DNA of 64,000 nt from Micrasema longulum (GCA_022494885.1 JAGVSM010001121.1:1-64000), one strand, 5' to 3'; counted from the stretch's first letter, positions 23,227 to 34,372 are shown. Translations and numbers: made by a program. Notes: generated by a model from the sequence alone, not told the origin.

Positions 23227-23544
23227 ATAGAGGTATTCTTTAAACACTGTCACACCTGAAACCACAATGATCAGTATGGGCAAGAATACATATAAGCATA
23301 TTAAAAAAACAAATGGTTGCTTACTTCTGCAGGGGAGAAGTGAGGGGAGCGCGGCGAAGTATCAGACTCCCCGCTCCCCCTCCTTGTTTCTACCCTGCAG
23401 AAGTAAGCAATCATTTGCTTTTTTTGGTACTTTATTTTTTTAAATTTATTCGTTCTAAAAAAGTATTTTAATGTGCCAATATGTCTTCTTGCTCATGCTG
23501 ATCATCGTGGTTTTCGATGTGACAGGGTTTAATGAACATCCTGT
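23227..23544. mobile_element. Palindromic MITE, copy 2, abutting copy 1
   Basis: Same family as 22851-23226 and in immediate contact with it, 318 bases. The arms share ATGATCAGTATGGGCA and the central block GCTTACTTCTGCAGGGGAGAAG. Differences in the centre (GGGGAGCGCGGCGAAG) show it is not a recent tandem duplicate. Confidence 0.75.
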
Positions 23545-23727
23545 ATCAAAGAAACTATTATTAATATAATTTGCTAATTATGTGCTATAGTTAGTTCATC
23601 TTTTTATGAAAAGTGATAAAGAAAAATGTTAACATATTACAAAAGAGATGGAAAACCTTTTAGAGAAGAAAATATAGAAGCCTAGGCATCTACAGGGCTT
23701 AAGACCTGTAATTTGTATTTTTATTTT

Positions 23728-23815
23728 GTTCACAATATATTTATGTAACATCTATTGAGACACAAATCTTTACTCCATTGAACCAAAATTCTGTTTCGAG
23801 TTGGGACGAATACAT
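23728..23815. repeat. Short interspersed repeat F
   Basis: TTGTTCACAATATATTTATGTAACATCTATTGAGACACAAATC then GAGTTGGGACGA, matching 17680-17775. Confidence 0.5.
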
Positions 23816-24324
23816 GTTATAACACTTTAATAACATACATTATCATCATATGAGGGTATAACTTAGAAATCTCCACCAAAAACGGAAAATTAGTTATCGA
23901 TGCCAAAATGAACTAAACATTATAACCCAAATATCTTAATAATAGCGTAATTCAAAACCGTTTCTAAAGTTTTAAAAAACAGGTTAGGTTAGGTTCTACT
24001 TGATACCGCAAATTTAGCAGTCTTTATTGATTAAGTAAAGCACAATTAGAAATCTCATGATTTAAAAAAAAAGTTTTTCTCAAATATCTCAGTAACTTCC
24101 TTAATGGAGATCTCTAAGTTTGTTTCTAATACTCGCATATATATTATGCAGAACAAAAACCTCATTAAAAATACATGGCATATCAACATATAAAAGAACA
24201 AGCAATAAAAAAACATTCGATGTACATGAAAAAACCAAAATGTTTATTAACTAACTCAAATATTCGAAAAACTATCAAGTTTCTCATTCAAATCCCTCCT
24301 CCTAAGGAAAATTCAGTCGTGAAA

Positions 24325-24555
24325 CTGTGGCATTGGCTTGTTTAAGTGACCACTTTACACATTGTGTAACATTCACCATTCTGTCTATGTTTGTACATTA
24401 ATATTCCTTAAATTCTTCCGTCTGTCGATGTTTGTGAAGTTGATGAGCTGAAACCTTTATTGATGTGGGAGATGTTCAAATATAGGCAGAATGGTGCATG
24501 TTACACAGTGTGCAAAGTGGCCACTTTAACCAGCCGATGACAAGTCATAAAAACA
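24325..24555. repeat. Family A repeats head to head
   Basis: 24325-24470 carries family A in one orientation (GTGACCACTTTACACATTGTGTAACATTCACCATTCTG) and 24475-24555 in the other (AGGCAGAATGGTGCATGTTACACAGTGTGCAAAGTGGCC), making a hairpin-capable pair as at 60300-60999. Confidence 0.7.
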
Positions 24556-24559
24556 TATT

Positions 24560-24650
24560 TTATTTAATGTCGAGCTTCCCAGGAATCAAACCTGAGTCCA
24601 CAAGCATAATAGGAGAATGCCTCAACCACTTCGAGGCAGATTTTTCTCCA
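24560..24650 (-). mobile_element. tRNA-like SINE fragment
   Basis: In reverse complement: GCCTCGAAGTGGTTGAGGCAT and CAGGTTTGATTCCTGGG, an A-box-like head and a B box. The tail is not identifiable. Confidence 0.5.
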
Positions 24651-24673
24651 ATAAACATAATATAACAGCTTAC

Positions 24674-24812
24674 CCACCACATACCGCACACCGCATCTGA
24701 GGACATAAGTCTCCTTGGCGGTGCCCACATACACGGAAAATTTGCTCGTTGTCAAACGAGAAAAGCTGCCCGAAGGAGCTCTCTGAAATCTGGTAGCCTT
24801 AGCATCTTTGTG
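24674..24812 (-). CDS. Candidate coding exon of a host gene (46 codons plus one base)
   Basis: On the minus strand a pyrimidine-rich TTACTTTCTTTCAG precedes 24812, and GTGGTGG is followed by GTAAGC at 24673, a good acceptor and donor. Between them the frame is open from the first base and reads HKDAKATRFQRAPSGSFSRL, then TTSKFSVYVGTAKETYVLRC and GVRYVV, ending in phase 1. GC content is far above the surrounding DNA and no other copy of this sequence is in the window, unlike nearly everything else here. I do not recognise the protein. The frame runs on beyond both splice sites only by chance: the part below 24674 is a SINE. Neighbouring exons are not visible, so introns would have to be long. 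Alternatives are a retrotransposed fragment or an unannotated mobile-element ORF. Confidence 0.5.
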
Positions 24813-24842
24813 CTGAAAGAAAGTAATCCAAAAGTACATAAT

Positions 24843-25430
24843 ATGTACTTCATTGGATTGAGAAGAGAGGGAAGTGAATTCTTCACTGACTGGGATTAAA
24901 TTGATTGGACATGATCAATTCGCCGAAATGATTACAAAACTTTTTAAAAGCCTTGAAATTCTTTTTAGAAGCCACCAGATCTGTATATCCGACAGGACCT
25001 ATAACAGGGCCACGGATGGTAGCGAGAAGCTCCATTCGGTAATCATAGAGAAGGGGAAAGGGACAAGACCACAGGATGTGTTCAGAAGATTGGTTAGGAT
25101 ATCCGCAGCAGCACAAAGGAGAGTCAACAATATTAAAACAAATAATTTTTGATTAAATTTACCATGACCTGATAAAAACTGCGTAGTCCAGTGATCGGGG
25201 ATAACCCAAGAAGATTCTAAGCGCTGACGGATCGAAGGAAAAAAAAGAAAGGTAACCCTCCCTGAAGAGGAAGATTCCCATCGCGATTGCCAAGCATTAA
25301 GAAGAGCATTTAAAGTCATTTTTTTAATATTTGATTGAGACATTCGTTCAGTTGGGAGTAGACGGACGCCACCAATAACAGAGGATCGCCTTCTTTTTAG
25401 GTGGAAATTTGCAGATCGTCGCTGAAACAT
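24843..25430 (-). pseudogene. LINE remnant of R1/I type: region after RNase H with zinc-knuckle-like end
   Basis: The minus strand reads LNALLNAWQSRWESSSSGRV, then WTTQFLSGHGKFNQKLF, and in another frame CCCGYPNQSSEHILWSCPF with a long C-terminal tail. 'W--RW--S--G--T', 'TQ-LSGHG-F' and 'C-CG---S--HIL--CP' are the ordered blocks at the end of R1/I-type non-LTR polyproteins. A frameshift lies between the GHG and C-C blocks (about 25110-25140). No reverse transcriptase core is present. Confidence 0.75.
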
Positions 25431-25476
25431 AATATAACAAGTGAATTAAATAATACTATTTATTTACTTTTATTAC

Positions 25477-25570
25477 TAAAATAAATCAAACAACTTTGTT
25501 TTTAGTCACCTTTTTTTTCCACCCACCGGTTTCAAAGCAAACAAGCTTCTTCGTCAAGGTTTACGTAACT
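25477..25570 (-). mobile_element. Terminal fragment of a Penelope-like element
   Basis: Shares its outer block (AAACAACTTTGTTTTTAG-CAC, run of T, then CCGGTTTCAAAG) with the end of the GIY-YIG-bearing element at 42450-42540 and with 53693-53735. It carries a hammerhead-like motif at 25524-25558. Confidence 0.5.
25524..25558 (-). ncRNA. Hammerhead-like motif, cleavage base mutated
   Basis: In reverse complement: CUUGACGA, hairpin GAAGC/GCUUU, GAAA, palindrome ACCGGU, then G where A, C or U is required. The architecture is conserved but it is probably inactive. Confidence 0.3.
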
Positions 25571-25816
25571 CATGAATTATTTCCTATCTTATTCTATCCA
25601 TGTTTACTTAATACTACACGTAGAGCTAATAATAAATCAATTCGAGTCAAGTAAAAAAAAAACGTTTTTTTTTATTTTTAAAGCAATAACCCGCTAAACC
25701 TATATATTGAGGCTTGTCAGCAAGTACGATAGAGGAGATATGGAATAAGGTAATGAAATATATGCCACAACACTCAGACCAATAGAGAAAAATATTTCTT
25801 GGATTTTTTTTCTTGC

Positions 25817-25895
25817 AACTGGCGGGAATCGAACCCGCGACGCCTGTTTCACAGTTGACCGTCTAACCAACTGCGCTTCGGCGCTTGTCTGCCTG
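25817..25895 (-). mobile_element. tRNA-like SINE head
   Basis: In reverse complement: GCGCAGTTGGTTAGACGGTCAA (A box) and GCGGGTTCGATTCCCGCCAGTT (B-box stem). The first bases do not pair with the last, so it is not a functional tRNA. The fragment at 37748 begins with the same GGCGCAGTTGG. Confidence 0.6.
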
Positions 25896-26006
25896 TTAAG
25901 AAGGAAGTTGTTTTATTTATTTTATTATAATGTATAACCACAAAGTTAATGATTCAAACAAAAAAAAAAAAAACTTTTTGCATTATTTATATTTAAAGCA
26001 CTAACT

Positions 26007-26470
26007 GTGTGGTCAAACATTTTAAATGTTATTAAATAACTAACTAACTAACTAAAACTAACTAACTAATTAAATATTTGTTATTAAATATTTGTATAAA
26101 ACCACTTACCGACTTTTCTATGTCTACCGGTTTCAATACAGCCCGTCATATGACATTTCAATACAATGGTCAGCCTAAACGTATTAAACTCAAGTGCCTC
26201 CTTCCATTGGGATTGGGCTCCTTTTTTTTCTACCATTCGAACATCAAGTATTTTCATGATCTAATATGTGCATGTTTGTCCTAATCAGTGCATGTGCTTA
26301 TTAAAATGTTTGTCATGTTGGTTTTATATTTTTGTGCAACAAATATGGTGAAGTTGTATAGTGGGTTTAGCATGTTAGTTTAATTGGTGTCCTGATGAAG
26401 TGACGGCTACGTCTTGAAACCAGTAGAAATAGAAAAGTCAATAAGTGTTTGTTTACAAATATTTAATTAC
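26007..26470. mobile_element. Compact inverted-repeat element, same family as 48327-53677
   Basis: Both ends match the large nested element: left GTGGTCAAACATTTTAAATG and CTTACCGACTTTTCTATGTCTACCGG, right GTTTAATTGGTGTCCTGATGAAG and GAAATAGAAAAGTC. It is about 460 bases with no LINE inside, so it shows the state of the element without the insertions seen at 48-53 kb. A TAAC tandem repeat occupies 26036-26066. The short open frame at 26078-26284 has no motif. Confidence 0.6.
26392..26425 (+). ncRNA. Hammerhead-like motif with exact CUGAUGA and GAAAC
   Basis: CUGAUGA (26392-26398), hairpin GACG-GCUA-CGUC, GAAAC (26416-26420), ACCAGU in place of the palindrome ACCGGU, and A at the cleavage position (26425). 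Stem I is weak. Confidence 0.4.
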
Positions 26471-26544
26471 CTTTAGTTATGCTATTTGTTTTAAATATTC
26501 AACCTTCATGAAAATGTTCATTTTCACTATTAATTCATTCTTCT

Positions 26545-26925
26545 TCTTCTTCTTCCTGGCTGTATGTTCCGTTTACTTGGGATCAGCTCTTCTGGTCCTC
26601 AATTTACACGTCGGACTAGGAGATTCGTCGTTTGTTTTCTGTTTTACGGCCGGTTGCCACCTGGTGCCGAAATAGTAACCTTTCTTGCTAACTGGGACTT
26701 AGGATGCCACCGTTGACTATTGTTCCTCCGCTTCCATCCTTAACGGAACGTCCTGCCCGATGCCCCTGTCTCCCAACAGCCCGAAGTATATCCGGTTGGC
26801 CTGAGAGAAGATTTGTACCCCTTCACAGCCGTTAAAGTCTTCACCCATAGCCCTGGGCAAGGAATCTCGCTACACCCAGCAATACTGGGTCCTTATCCAA
26901 ACTTAGCCACCTTATTCACCATGAA
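26545..26925. repeat. Unclassified interspersed repeat B, copy 1
   Basis: GC-richer than its surroundings, with blocks CTGGCTGTATGT, CGGTTGCCACCTG, TTAGGATGCCACCGT, GAGAGAAGATTTGTACC, AGCCCTGGGCAAGGAATC and AATACTGGGT. The same blocks in the same order occur at 62115-62545. No confident coding frame on either strand. Possibly a LINE 5' region or an unknown SINE. Confidence 0.6.
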
Positions 26926-26929
26926 TAAA

Positions 26930-27974
26930 TAAATTTTGAACAATCATTCTTACACTTTTTGCATATAAATCAGATAGTTTCAAATCATAATTTATACTTA
27001 ATGCTGTTCTTCCAACAGCTCTCGTATGTATTAATAATTTTACCTCTTTTTAATTACTTTTTATAAATGAAAGTTACCTTAGAGATTTCTTTTAAGGGTA
27101 AACTTTACGTAGCATTACCGCTATTTTATATTAACTTCCATAAAAATGTAATTTGTGTAAGTTGGTTAATATTAAAACGTTAAATCCCTATTAACATTAT
27201 ATTCTCCCTTTACTTTTATGTTTCAAACACGTGGTCGAATTGTTCGCCTTTTCATAAAATTAATGTTAACTACCTGGCCGGATAAACCTTTTATTATGTA
27301 AATTAAGAGGCTAGAAGTAATTTGTTACATTTTTACAATAATCCTTGTTATTGTTTTGAAACAATTCAATTAAAATACTTCAGATAATTTAGTTGGTATA
27401 TCGAAATATCAAGCGCGAGATATCTCGCAGTAAACAGAGTACCACTATAAAGAATTATCGACTCTTGAACAGTTTTGAATTGTAGAAACATCTTTTGAAG
27501 GTGTATTTACATGTTTACCCAATTTCGATGGACTTAAATCTCCTGAGATCTGTAAATTCTCGTAAAATGATTAGTTTAACAGCCGTCAGATTATATCAGA
27601 GGTAACATTTAAAAAGTTTTTACCTAGAGAGATCATATAATTTATATCGATTTTTGGACAAATTGTTATGTCAATAGGTGCGTAGATTTTCATGGTCACT
27701 GTTTTTTCAATTTTTCAATTTATTTATTTATTCATATATATGTACATTACAAAATGGAATATCTTAATTCATACATACAGAAATAATTTTAAAAATTAGG
27801 TAAAATTAGGTATATATAAAAAAAACACATTAGTATACATAATATCCAAAGAATAATATGTTAAAAAAGTAAGAGAATCTTGTAACGAAAAACTCCCTCA
27901 GAGACGTGAAATATGTCAATGTCCAAAGTGAAATTGTTCAACATAGAGATAGCTTAAGTTATCAATAAGTTATC
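26930..27974. other. No gene recognised
   Basis: AT-rich, with no repeats matched. Confidence 0.5.
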
Positions 27975-28110
27975 AATATGTATCTTTTTTGGGTGAACCA
28001 GTGTAAGTTGGATTCATTCCGACGTTTTGGCTACCATTGCAGGAACCATTTTCACAGTTTCATTGGAACGAATCCAAGTTACGCGGTATCCCCCAAAAAA
28101 GACACATATT
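27975..28110. mobile_element. Short foldback related to 19397-19735
   Basis: The arms share TCTTTTTTGGG, GTAAGTTGGATTC-TTCC and the ribozyme-like block CGACGTTTTGGCTACCATTGCAGGAACC (left arm only). The right arm lost that block, so the centre was deleted. Confidence 0.6.
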
Positions 28111-30104
28111 GTCATTTAAACGTTCAGAATAGAATTATAAACTATTTATACGTAGTTTTTAAAAAAATTACATTACCTGTGTAGTTTAAGTTTTTTTTTC
28201 AATATTTTTAACTCAATAGAGACAGGTGGTAACCTTTCTTACTTTTTTGTTCGAAAATTAAAAGTGAAAAAAACTACTGTTTAAAATTTAAAAAAACCTC
28301 TTATTTTGGTAAGTTTGTATACATTTGTAAATAATGATTTCTTTTTCAATATTTTTAAACCTAACAATAGCTGGCCTACTGGTGACCTCCAATAAAAATA
28401 TGACTTGCACAAATATAATGCTTTAAATAATGTTTATTTGAAAACAACTGTACCATAAAATGAGAATCGAAAATGAAGTTTTAATTATTGTAAGCTCTCC
28501 GAGAACCGAACCAAGAATCCCTGTATGTGAGACTGGCTTTTCAGCTAACGCCTTCACTAAAAACAAGTTTAGAACTAGGCCGGATGCCGCTCTAGATCTC
28601 CATAATCAATTGTTAGACATTAAACCAAATTTTAGTGCTATTATAAGTTAAACTCAAAATATTACTCTTCATATTAAATACGTGCAGTTAAAATTTTTAA
28701 TTCAATAAAAAGTCTTTCTTTTCAAGTCAAACATGCAAGCTATAAGGTGTCATGTGTCTTAAAAATAACATTTTTGTCAATTTGCTTTTTTTTTGTCGAG
28801 ATAAAAAGGTAGATCAACTAGGGTTCAATTGCCAAAAATAAAATTGGAAACTACTGGTCGAAATGACATGGGTCATTGAGAGAAATGAAAATATAAGGAG
28901 GTAATTCGATTAAAATATAAAACATGTATTTTTCTTTTAGAATATTAATTTAAATCCGGATCACGTTTTTATTATACTTTACTGCTAATAATCATAAAAA
29001 TAAAAAATATTTTTTTTTTTTTTAACCTTAGCACTAATTACTAAAGGAAGTAAACAGGGTTATCCTCGATTGTCATAAAGTAAATTCGTTTTTTTTTTTT
29101 TCAACAATGTGTGAAAATTTGTATAAACTTTTAAGTATCTTCTTTAGTAACATATAATTTAAAATGTTTTAAAATAATGTACAAATATCTTATATACTCT
29201 AAGACAAATATACACATTATCAAACAGAAAATTTGATTTTACTCTATAGATAATTTGATATAACTTTGTTAATTTCCCATTGATTGACCCAAGAAATTTA
29301 TCTTCAAATGAATAATTAAATTTTCTGTACGAAAATGATCATTTTTGTATTTTGTTTCATTAAAATTACAGGTTTCCGATGAAGACACTAAAAAAAATTA
29401 TACATATATAGACAATTTCGTTCAAAACATTCGATATAACTTTAAAGACAATTGAAGGTAACTGTGTTCTCTCAATCTCCATTTTAATACGGATCCTGGT
29501 CTACGTATAGATAATCATTATTACAGATTATAGCAAGGGTAACTTTAGTAAGATCACATTAATTTTTTATTTATTATTGTTTATAATGGGGAAAAAAATA
29601 GTTTCTACTAGAAAATGTATAAAATTAATACTTATAATTTTAAAAAGCTTCAACTATCATCTTAAAACTCTATGCTGTTTTTCTTAAAACGCTACCTGCA
29701 TAAAAAAGTTTTCCAAGTTTCAAAAAAGAAGAACTGCGGTATTTAAATTTTTATGACGGTACAGATAAGTATGTTTTATTGGAGTAAGTTCTCAGGCTTT
29801 TATTTTTGGGGATGTTAAATTTTATTCGTACAAAAATATTGCGAGGGCTAACTTCCCTCGTGAAGAAATTTCTCATTAATTTGACGTAAATTCCCGTGAA
29901 AGCCTCACCTGAAAAAACATCCCGAAATTTGAAAACAGAATACCCCAGATTTGAAACATCTAACGGTTTCTTAAATAAGTAAAAAATAACACCGGTAAAT
30001 CATTTACTTTTCTGCCTTGACTTCGTCTTAAAACAAATAGCTACATTTTTGTTTCGGCGTTTTCTGTTTTATTTATTTATTGATGGAATTTCTGGTATTT
30101 CCAT
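28111..30104. other. Long AT-rich tract without recognised genes
   Basis: A degenerate tRNA-like piece may lie at 28490-28570 (GAACCGAACCAAGAATCC in minus sense). Otherwise only T and A runs. No frame with family motifs. Confidence 0.45.
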
Positions 30105-30270
30105 AATTGGCTTGTAGTCCCGTTGCTAGTGTTGTGGACTCACGAATCAGAGATCCAACCTTGCTCTACTTTATTTATATTTTCTAATGGTGACTTAATT
30201 ATATATAATTTAAAGTGGCCCCGAATATTTCATATTTGGATAAATCACAATAAAGCAAATATTTGTTTTG
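30105..30270 (+). mobile_element. tRNA-derived SINE, family 1, degenerate
   Basis: TTGGCTTGTAGTCCCGTTGCTAGTG then a damaged B box (GATCCAACCTTGCTCTAC) and the family tail CCCGAATATTTCATATTTGG, AATCACAATAAAGCAAATATTTG. Confidence 0.6.
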
Positions 30271-31278
30271 GAATAAAATAAAGAAGTTTTTTCTCAATTG
30301 ATCTGGGTGTTGTGGTGTATTTATCATAATTCCCATGTCCTCTATTTCCCACGTGCTGACAATCCTCTTAAAAACAATCTTAGTGTGTTATTCCGTTTTT
30401 TAAACTTTTTTTTTAATTTACGAAACCTTGAAAATCATCAAAAACAAATGTATTCTGAATTTCTAAAATAATATTTGCAATCTTCAAAAATTTTCCATTG
30501 AATTTATTTCATCTTGCATAATGTTCTAAAAAATAATTCTGCCAATGGGTGTTCCAGTATTTTCCTAATAATAAAAAAGCTCCTATAATGGGTGTATTTT
30601 CCTTGAATTAGCGGAACAAAACATAACGAGCGAGTAGAATTTCGACATCTTATTTGTACTCCAAGAGTGATAAATTACATCTGCTGAAGCATCACAATGC
30701 GGCATCATAGCCAGAAGCACTACGAATCCTTGAAGAAAAGATGAAGTAGAGAATTCTGGTAATGACTACTTCTACCGATTTCCAAAGTAGTGTAGTTGAA
30801 CTCCCAGTTTTAGACATCCTAAGAGTGTGATATAAAAATGGGGTATATACGGTTTTATTCAGGAACATACATGATCAATATTCAGACGTTTCTCAAAAGA
30901 TTTATTTATTACATAATGTACTGATGGAATAAGATCCATTTGAAGATTATTCGGATTCGGTATTATTTCATTACAGTTATTAAGATTTTTTTTACTTTTA
31001 AATTCAATGTATAATATACACAGTGTTTTTGGTCCAGACCGCGAGACGTCAAAGAAACATTCCTTGGGGTAAAATTTTAGAAAAATCTTTATAATTTTTA
31101 TCAAGAACTATTTTTTTTATGAGTAAAACTGATTATTATAATTTAAAAATGAAATTCATCAGGGATTGGGTTTTTGAGATTAGGAGGTAAAAGGATAAAT
31201 TGTGTAAGCAATGTACTGAAGATAATTAATTCAAAATTTGGTTGATTTGACTGACTCTTCATGTATATATTGTAAAGT
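30271..31278. other. No gene recognised
   Basis: AT-rich. The minus-strand frame at 30859-31104 has no motifs. Confidence 0.45.
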
Positions 31279-31469
31279 ATCTGGCAGTAAATAATGTAGA
31301 CTAGGATTAAAAAAGAGACTGCTGGCCTAATCGGCTAACTTTGGCTTTAAAGTGCGTCGACATCGTCATTCATCTTTGTTCCAAATTCAGGACTCATGCG
31401 ACAAAAACGACGCTCTACAAAGTCGGCAGTCTCTTTCTTAAGCCTGGTTTACTTTATTTACTGCCGGGT
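31279..31469. mobile_element. Small foldback MITE beside an LTR
   Basis: Left arm CTGGCAGTAAATAATGTAGACTAGGATTAAAAAAGAGACTGC pairs with the right arm GCAGTCTCTTTCTTAAGCCTGGTTTACTTTATTTACTGCCGG, about 50 bases at high complementarity, around an 85-base loop. Non-coding. Confidence 0.6.
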
Positions 31470-31479
31470 GCTCTACATT

Positions 31480-31910
31480 TGTGGGGTTCATAGTGCATTG
31501 ATCGATGACACACAGACCTGTAATCTTTTTTCATGTAATATAGATCAAATCATCGTTTTATATTGTGTACAATAAATTATATTCTGCAAGGCTAACAGTA
31601 TTAATCATAGTGGTCTAGATAAGAGCAACGTCTTTCAGCACGTTAACATCGTTCCTACCATAGAGACATGAAAAAAAAAGGAACACGGCATATAAAGAGA
31701 CTGCAGGGCGTAGTAACGCTCAGTCAGCCCTGGCAAGTCAGCCCAACCAAGTTAGCCCAAGCAGTCAGCCTAAGCAAGTCAACCTAGTCGTACAGCCACT
31801 CATTTCCAGCATGTAAGTGCAGCAAATTTAACTTCTCGTCGCCGTTACTCTTGTGATTCACAATAAAGTTCCATACATTTATTTGCCGTGTAAAAGTTTA
31901 AAAGAGTAAC
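31480..31910 (+). mobile_element. Solo LTR
   Basis: Starts TGTGGGGTTCATAG, with AAGGAACACGGCATATAAAGAGACTGC at about 31678-31705 (TATA-like core promoter), CAGTCAGCC repeats in the presumed R region, and AATAAAGTT at about 31862 as a poly(A) signal. The two other LTR copies share start, TATA block and order. No gag or pol nearby. The 3' boundary is uncertain. Confidence 0.6.
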
Positions 31911-32169
31911 TCGTTTAGCGACAAAAAACATTCCTTTTTGAATGAGCAAAATCGATTGGAAGACTAAAGTCCTTAAAAATGTATTTTCGGGTGTGTGGAT
32001 GGAGTACTTTTACAGTTACAGCAGTAAAAGATGGATATTTCATAAATATTTTTTTTTATTTATTTAAATAATAATAAAGAGCGTATTTTTGTCCCGTGTC
32101 AGACCGAGTGAATATTACCTTTGTGTGTCTGAAATAAAACCAGAATCCTGGACGAGTTTTTTGGATACA

Positions 32170-32520
32170 CTTGAGGCAGTGGATGGCACGTTTGTCTACT
32201 ATGCTTTAGATTAGGGGTTCGATTCCTAGACGACATGGAATATTGATTAAAAAGGTGGTTTAACACCGCAATATTTCAGTTTTCCGGCTCAATTTCTGAA
32301 GTTGCAATTCAACACAGTGAATGCTGATTCAAAGAATAATACTACAAACGTTTGTGTGCGGATAAGGGTTTAATGATAATTAATTTCATTGTTCCTGGAT
32401 CTGGCACCTGAGGCGTAATACGAATCAACTAACCTTCATGTTACAGATGGTCCATATACGCTGCAATTGGTGTACCAACGCAGTGATGATGATGATGACA
32501 ATGATAATATTTAAGGTACA
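32170..32520 (+). mobile_element. tRNA-derived SINE, family 2, longest copy
   Basis: GAGGCAGTGGATGGCACGTTTG, B box GGGGTTCGATTCCTAG, body AAGGTGGTTTAACACCGCAATATTTCAG, TTGCAATTCAACACAGTGAATGC, TGGCACCTGAGGCGTAATACG, and GATGATGATGATGAC tail. It includes internal sequence lost from the 3042 copy and also resembles 2540-2600. Confidence 0.7.
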
Positions 32521-32684
32521 GTATTTCATTTTATGCGACAGCTAATCAGATAAATCAATCAACCGTTCATCCAAAATTGAATCATAAATTTCGATAAAAT
32601 TTTACCGTAATTTTATATTAAAAACTGGAAAATACAATTTGCGTCTACGAAATCGAAAACAAAGTTATATGTTTGATCAACGTA

Positions 32685-32765
32685 TTTATCAGCCTCATTG
32701 TTTTACGGTTAGCGCGTTCACCCACCATGCAAAAGGTTTCGGGTTCAATTTCCTTGACATAACAT
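32685..32765 (+). mobile_element. tRNA-like SINE head
   Basis: GTTTTACGGTTAGCGCGTTC and GTTTCGGGTTCAATTTCC resemble A and B boxes; the following sequence belongs to another repeat. Confidence 0.4.
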
Positions 32766-32769
32766 TTAT

Positions 32770-33125
32770 TTATTTACTTACTTTTACCCGCCCGCGGCTT
32801 TGTTTGCTTGGTTTTAGGAAGAAATAAGTTCTAAATTTGTTGGAACAGAGAGAGAAAACACTTTTGAGAAGACATTAGCTAATTAATTCGTGCAACAAGA
32901 AATTTTTAGCGGGGTGGAGATGGCTTTTCTGAATGAAAAGTGGCACGTGATATTTTTTAGCTCTCCGGCTATACCTATGCAAAAATTACATCAATCGGTC
33001 GCTTCTTTGTGACGTAAAAAAAGGATTAATTTTTACCTAGGAAATGATACTTTTTTTCATGACAAAAAGTAGCTTATGATACTTTTTAGCTCTCCGGCTA
33101 TTTTCATGCAAAAAATCACATTGAT
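32770..33125 (+). repeat. Degenerate 'TTTTACCCGC-CGGCTT' repeat
   Basis: Begins ACTTTTACCCGCCCGCGGCTTTG and contains two occurrences of TTTTTAGCTCTCCGGCTAT followed by ATGCAAAAA-T-ACATC-ATCGG. This matches a widespread arthropod repeat type. A small fragment is also at 39960-40030. The internal 100-base duplication (32946 and 33080) is notable. Confidence 0.5.
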
Positions 33126-33299
33126 TTTTACGCCCAATGGGCATTTATAAAGTCGATTAATCGCCAAACTTCAAGTTTTGAGAGTAAATGTTTGCAGAAA
33201 ATTGCCCTTGAGGTGATTTTCACAAAAATGGCGCTGTATAAATTATCCAACTATAAATAAATTAGGTATAAGGTGGTTCAATTTTTTGTTAACATGAAT

Positions 33300-33590
33300 G
33301 TCCGAAAACGGATGCAGCAGTCTCCTACAACGAGAGTTTTGAGGGTGTGATGGAGGACCAGGATTAGACAAGTGTGTAGGTGCCTCAGGAGAACGTAAAC
33401 CTAAATTGCCTTTTCTTCAAACTTGCCGGCTCTCGCCGTCTTGGAAAACTATCGATGGCAATCTTTCGGCTTAATTTGGCAGCACTAAAGGATGCGGGAT
33501 TGACGTGGGAAGAGACGAGTGTGCTGAATGACGATAGGGTCTCCTAAAAGCGTCCGCATGCTCCACTTAGATGTAGAAAGAAGAAAATAC
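33300..33590 (+). pseudogene. LINE ORF2 C-terminal remnant
   Basis: Near 33418-33590 the frame reads KLAGSRRLGKLSMAIFRLNL, ALKDAGLTWEETSVLNDD and RVS-KRPHAP, the 'G-RR-GRP--RW-D-----DL---G------A-DR--WR' end of a non-LTR ORF2. One stop replaces the conserved W. The upstream part of the ORF is absent. Confidence 0.6.
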
Positions 33591-33944
33591 ATTATATGGT
33601 GTGATTTAAAAAAATACATGTATGGAAAAACTTATAAAAATAGAAAAGAGACCATGAATAATATGACCACAACTCAGAAATATAATAATAGCATAGTTTA
33701 GGAAAAGATAAAAAAAGGAGTGGGAATAGAAAAGGGAGGGAGATGGTTTTGGTGGTGGATTTAATATATGGGAGTTATTTTTTACCTTATTTATAATGTA
33801 CAAGGTTTATATTTACTTCAAGGAGAAAGTTACTTATTTTTTACTTCAAAAGGGAATATTCTATTCAATTTACTTCAATGAATTTTTTTTAAAGTTGATA
33901 TTTATAATATGCAAGGATTGGATGAAACAATTCGGCTGTAGCCT

Positions 33945-34110
33945 GTTTTAAGAACTCTTCCGTATTTAGGGAGGGAGTTGGTTGCAGTGTGCCCCAGTTT
34001 ACACGCTTTTTAATGTTCATCAATTATTTTCTTTGATGTGCGCCCTGTTTGTTCAATAAACACTTTATCACTCCCTCTGCAACTCAGTTTTTAAACTGGT
34101 TCTCGGCAAT
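33945..34110 (-). pseudogene. Penelope-like GIY-YIG endonuclease fragment
   Basis: The minus strand encodes LSCRGSDKVFIEQTGRTSKK followed by IIDEH and KACKLGHTAT. This is the 'C--C---YIGQTGR-----R--EH---C--G' region of the GIY-YIG nuclease at the C-terminus of Penelope-like retroelements. The G of YIG is replaced (FIE), the catalytic arginine region is altered, and stops are present, so it is dead. Confidence 0.55.
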
Positions 34111-34210
34111 ACACAAAAATAACACGAAATGTGCTTGCTGCCAACTGCAACACGGTACAAATTACTAGTATATAAACATTTTTCTTCACTAACCATACAG
34201 TGTACTCTTA

Positions 34211-34275
34211 TGGTAGCCGAATCGTCGGAATAAATTTTACTTGCAAGGGATCATCCAAAAAAGATGACCGTGAAA
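34211..34275 (+). mobile_element. Partial terminal repeat with GCCGAA-CGTCGG
   Basis: TGGTAGCCGAATCGTCGGAATAAA and CAAGGGATCATCCAAAAAAGATGACC resemble one arm of the 19397-19735 element. It lies just beyond the endonuclease fragment at 33945-34110, linking the two. Confidence 0.4.
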
Positions 34276-34372
34276 ACTTCCGTACCTCTTTATATCTTAT
34301 TAATATGTTTTGAATATATGAAGATTATATAATAGGATAATTATAACGGATTTAATAAATTTAAATTAAACT

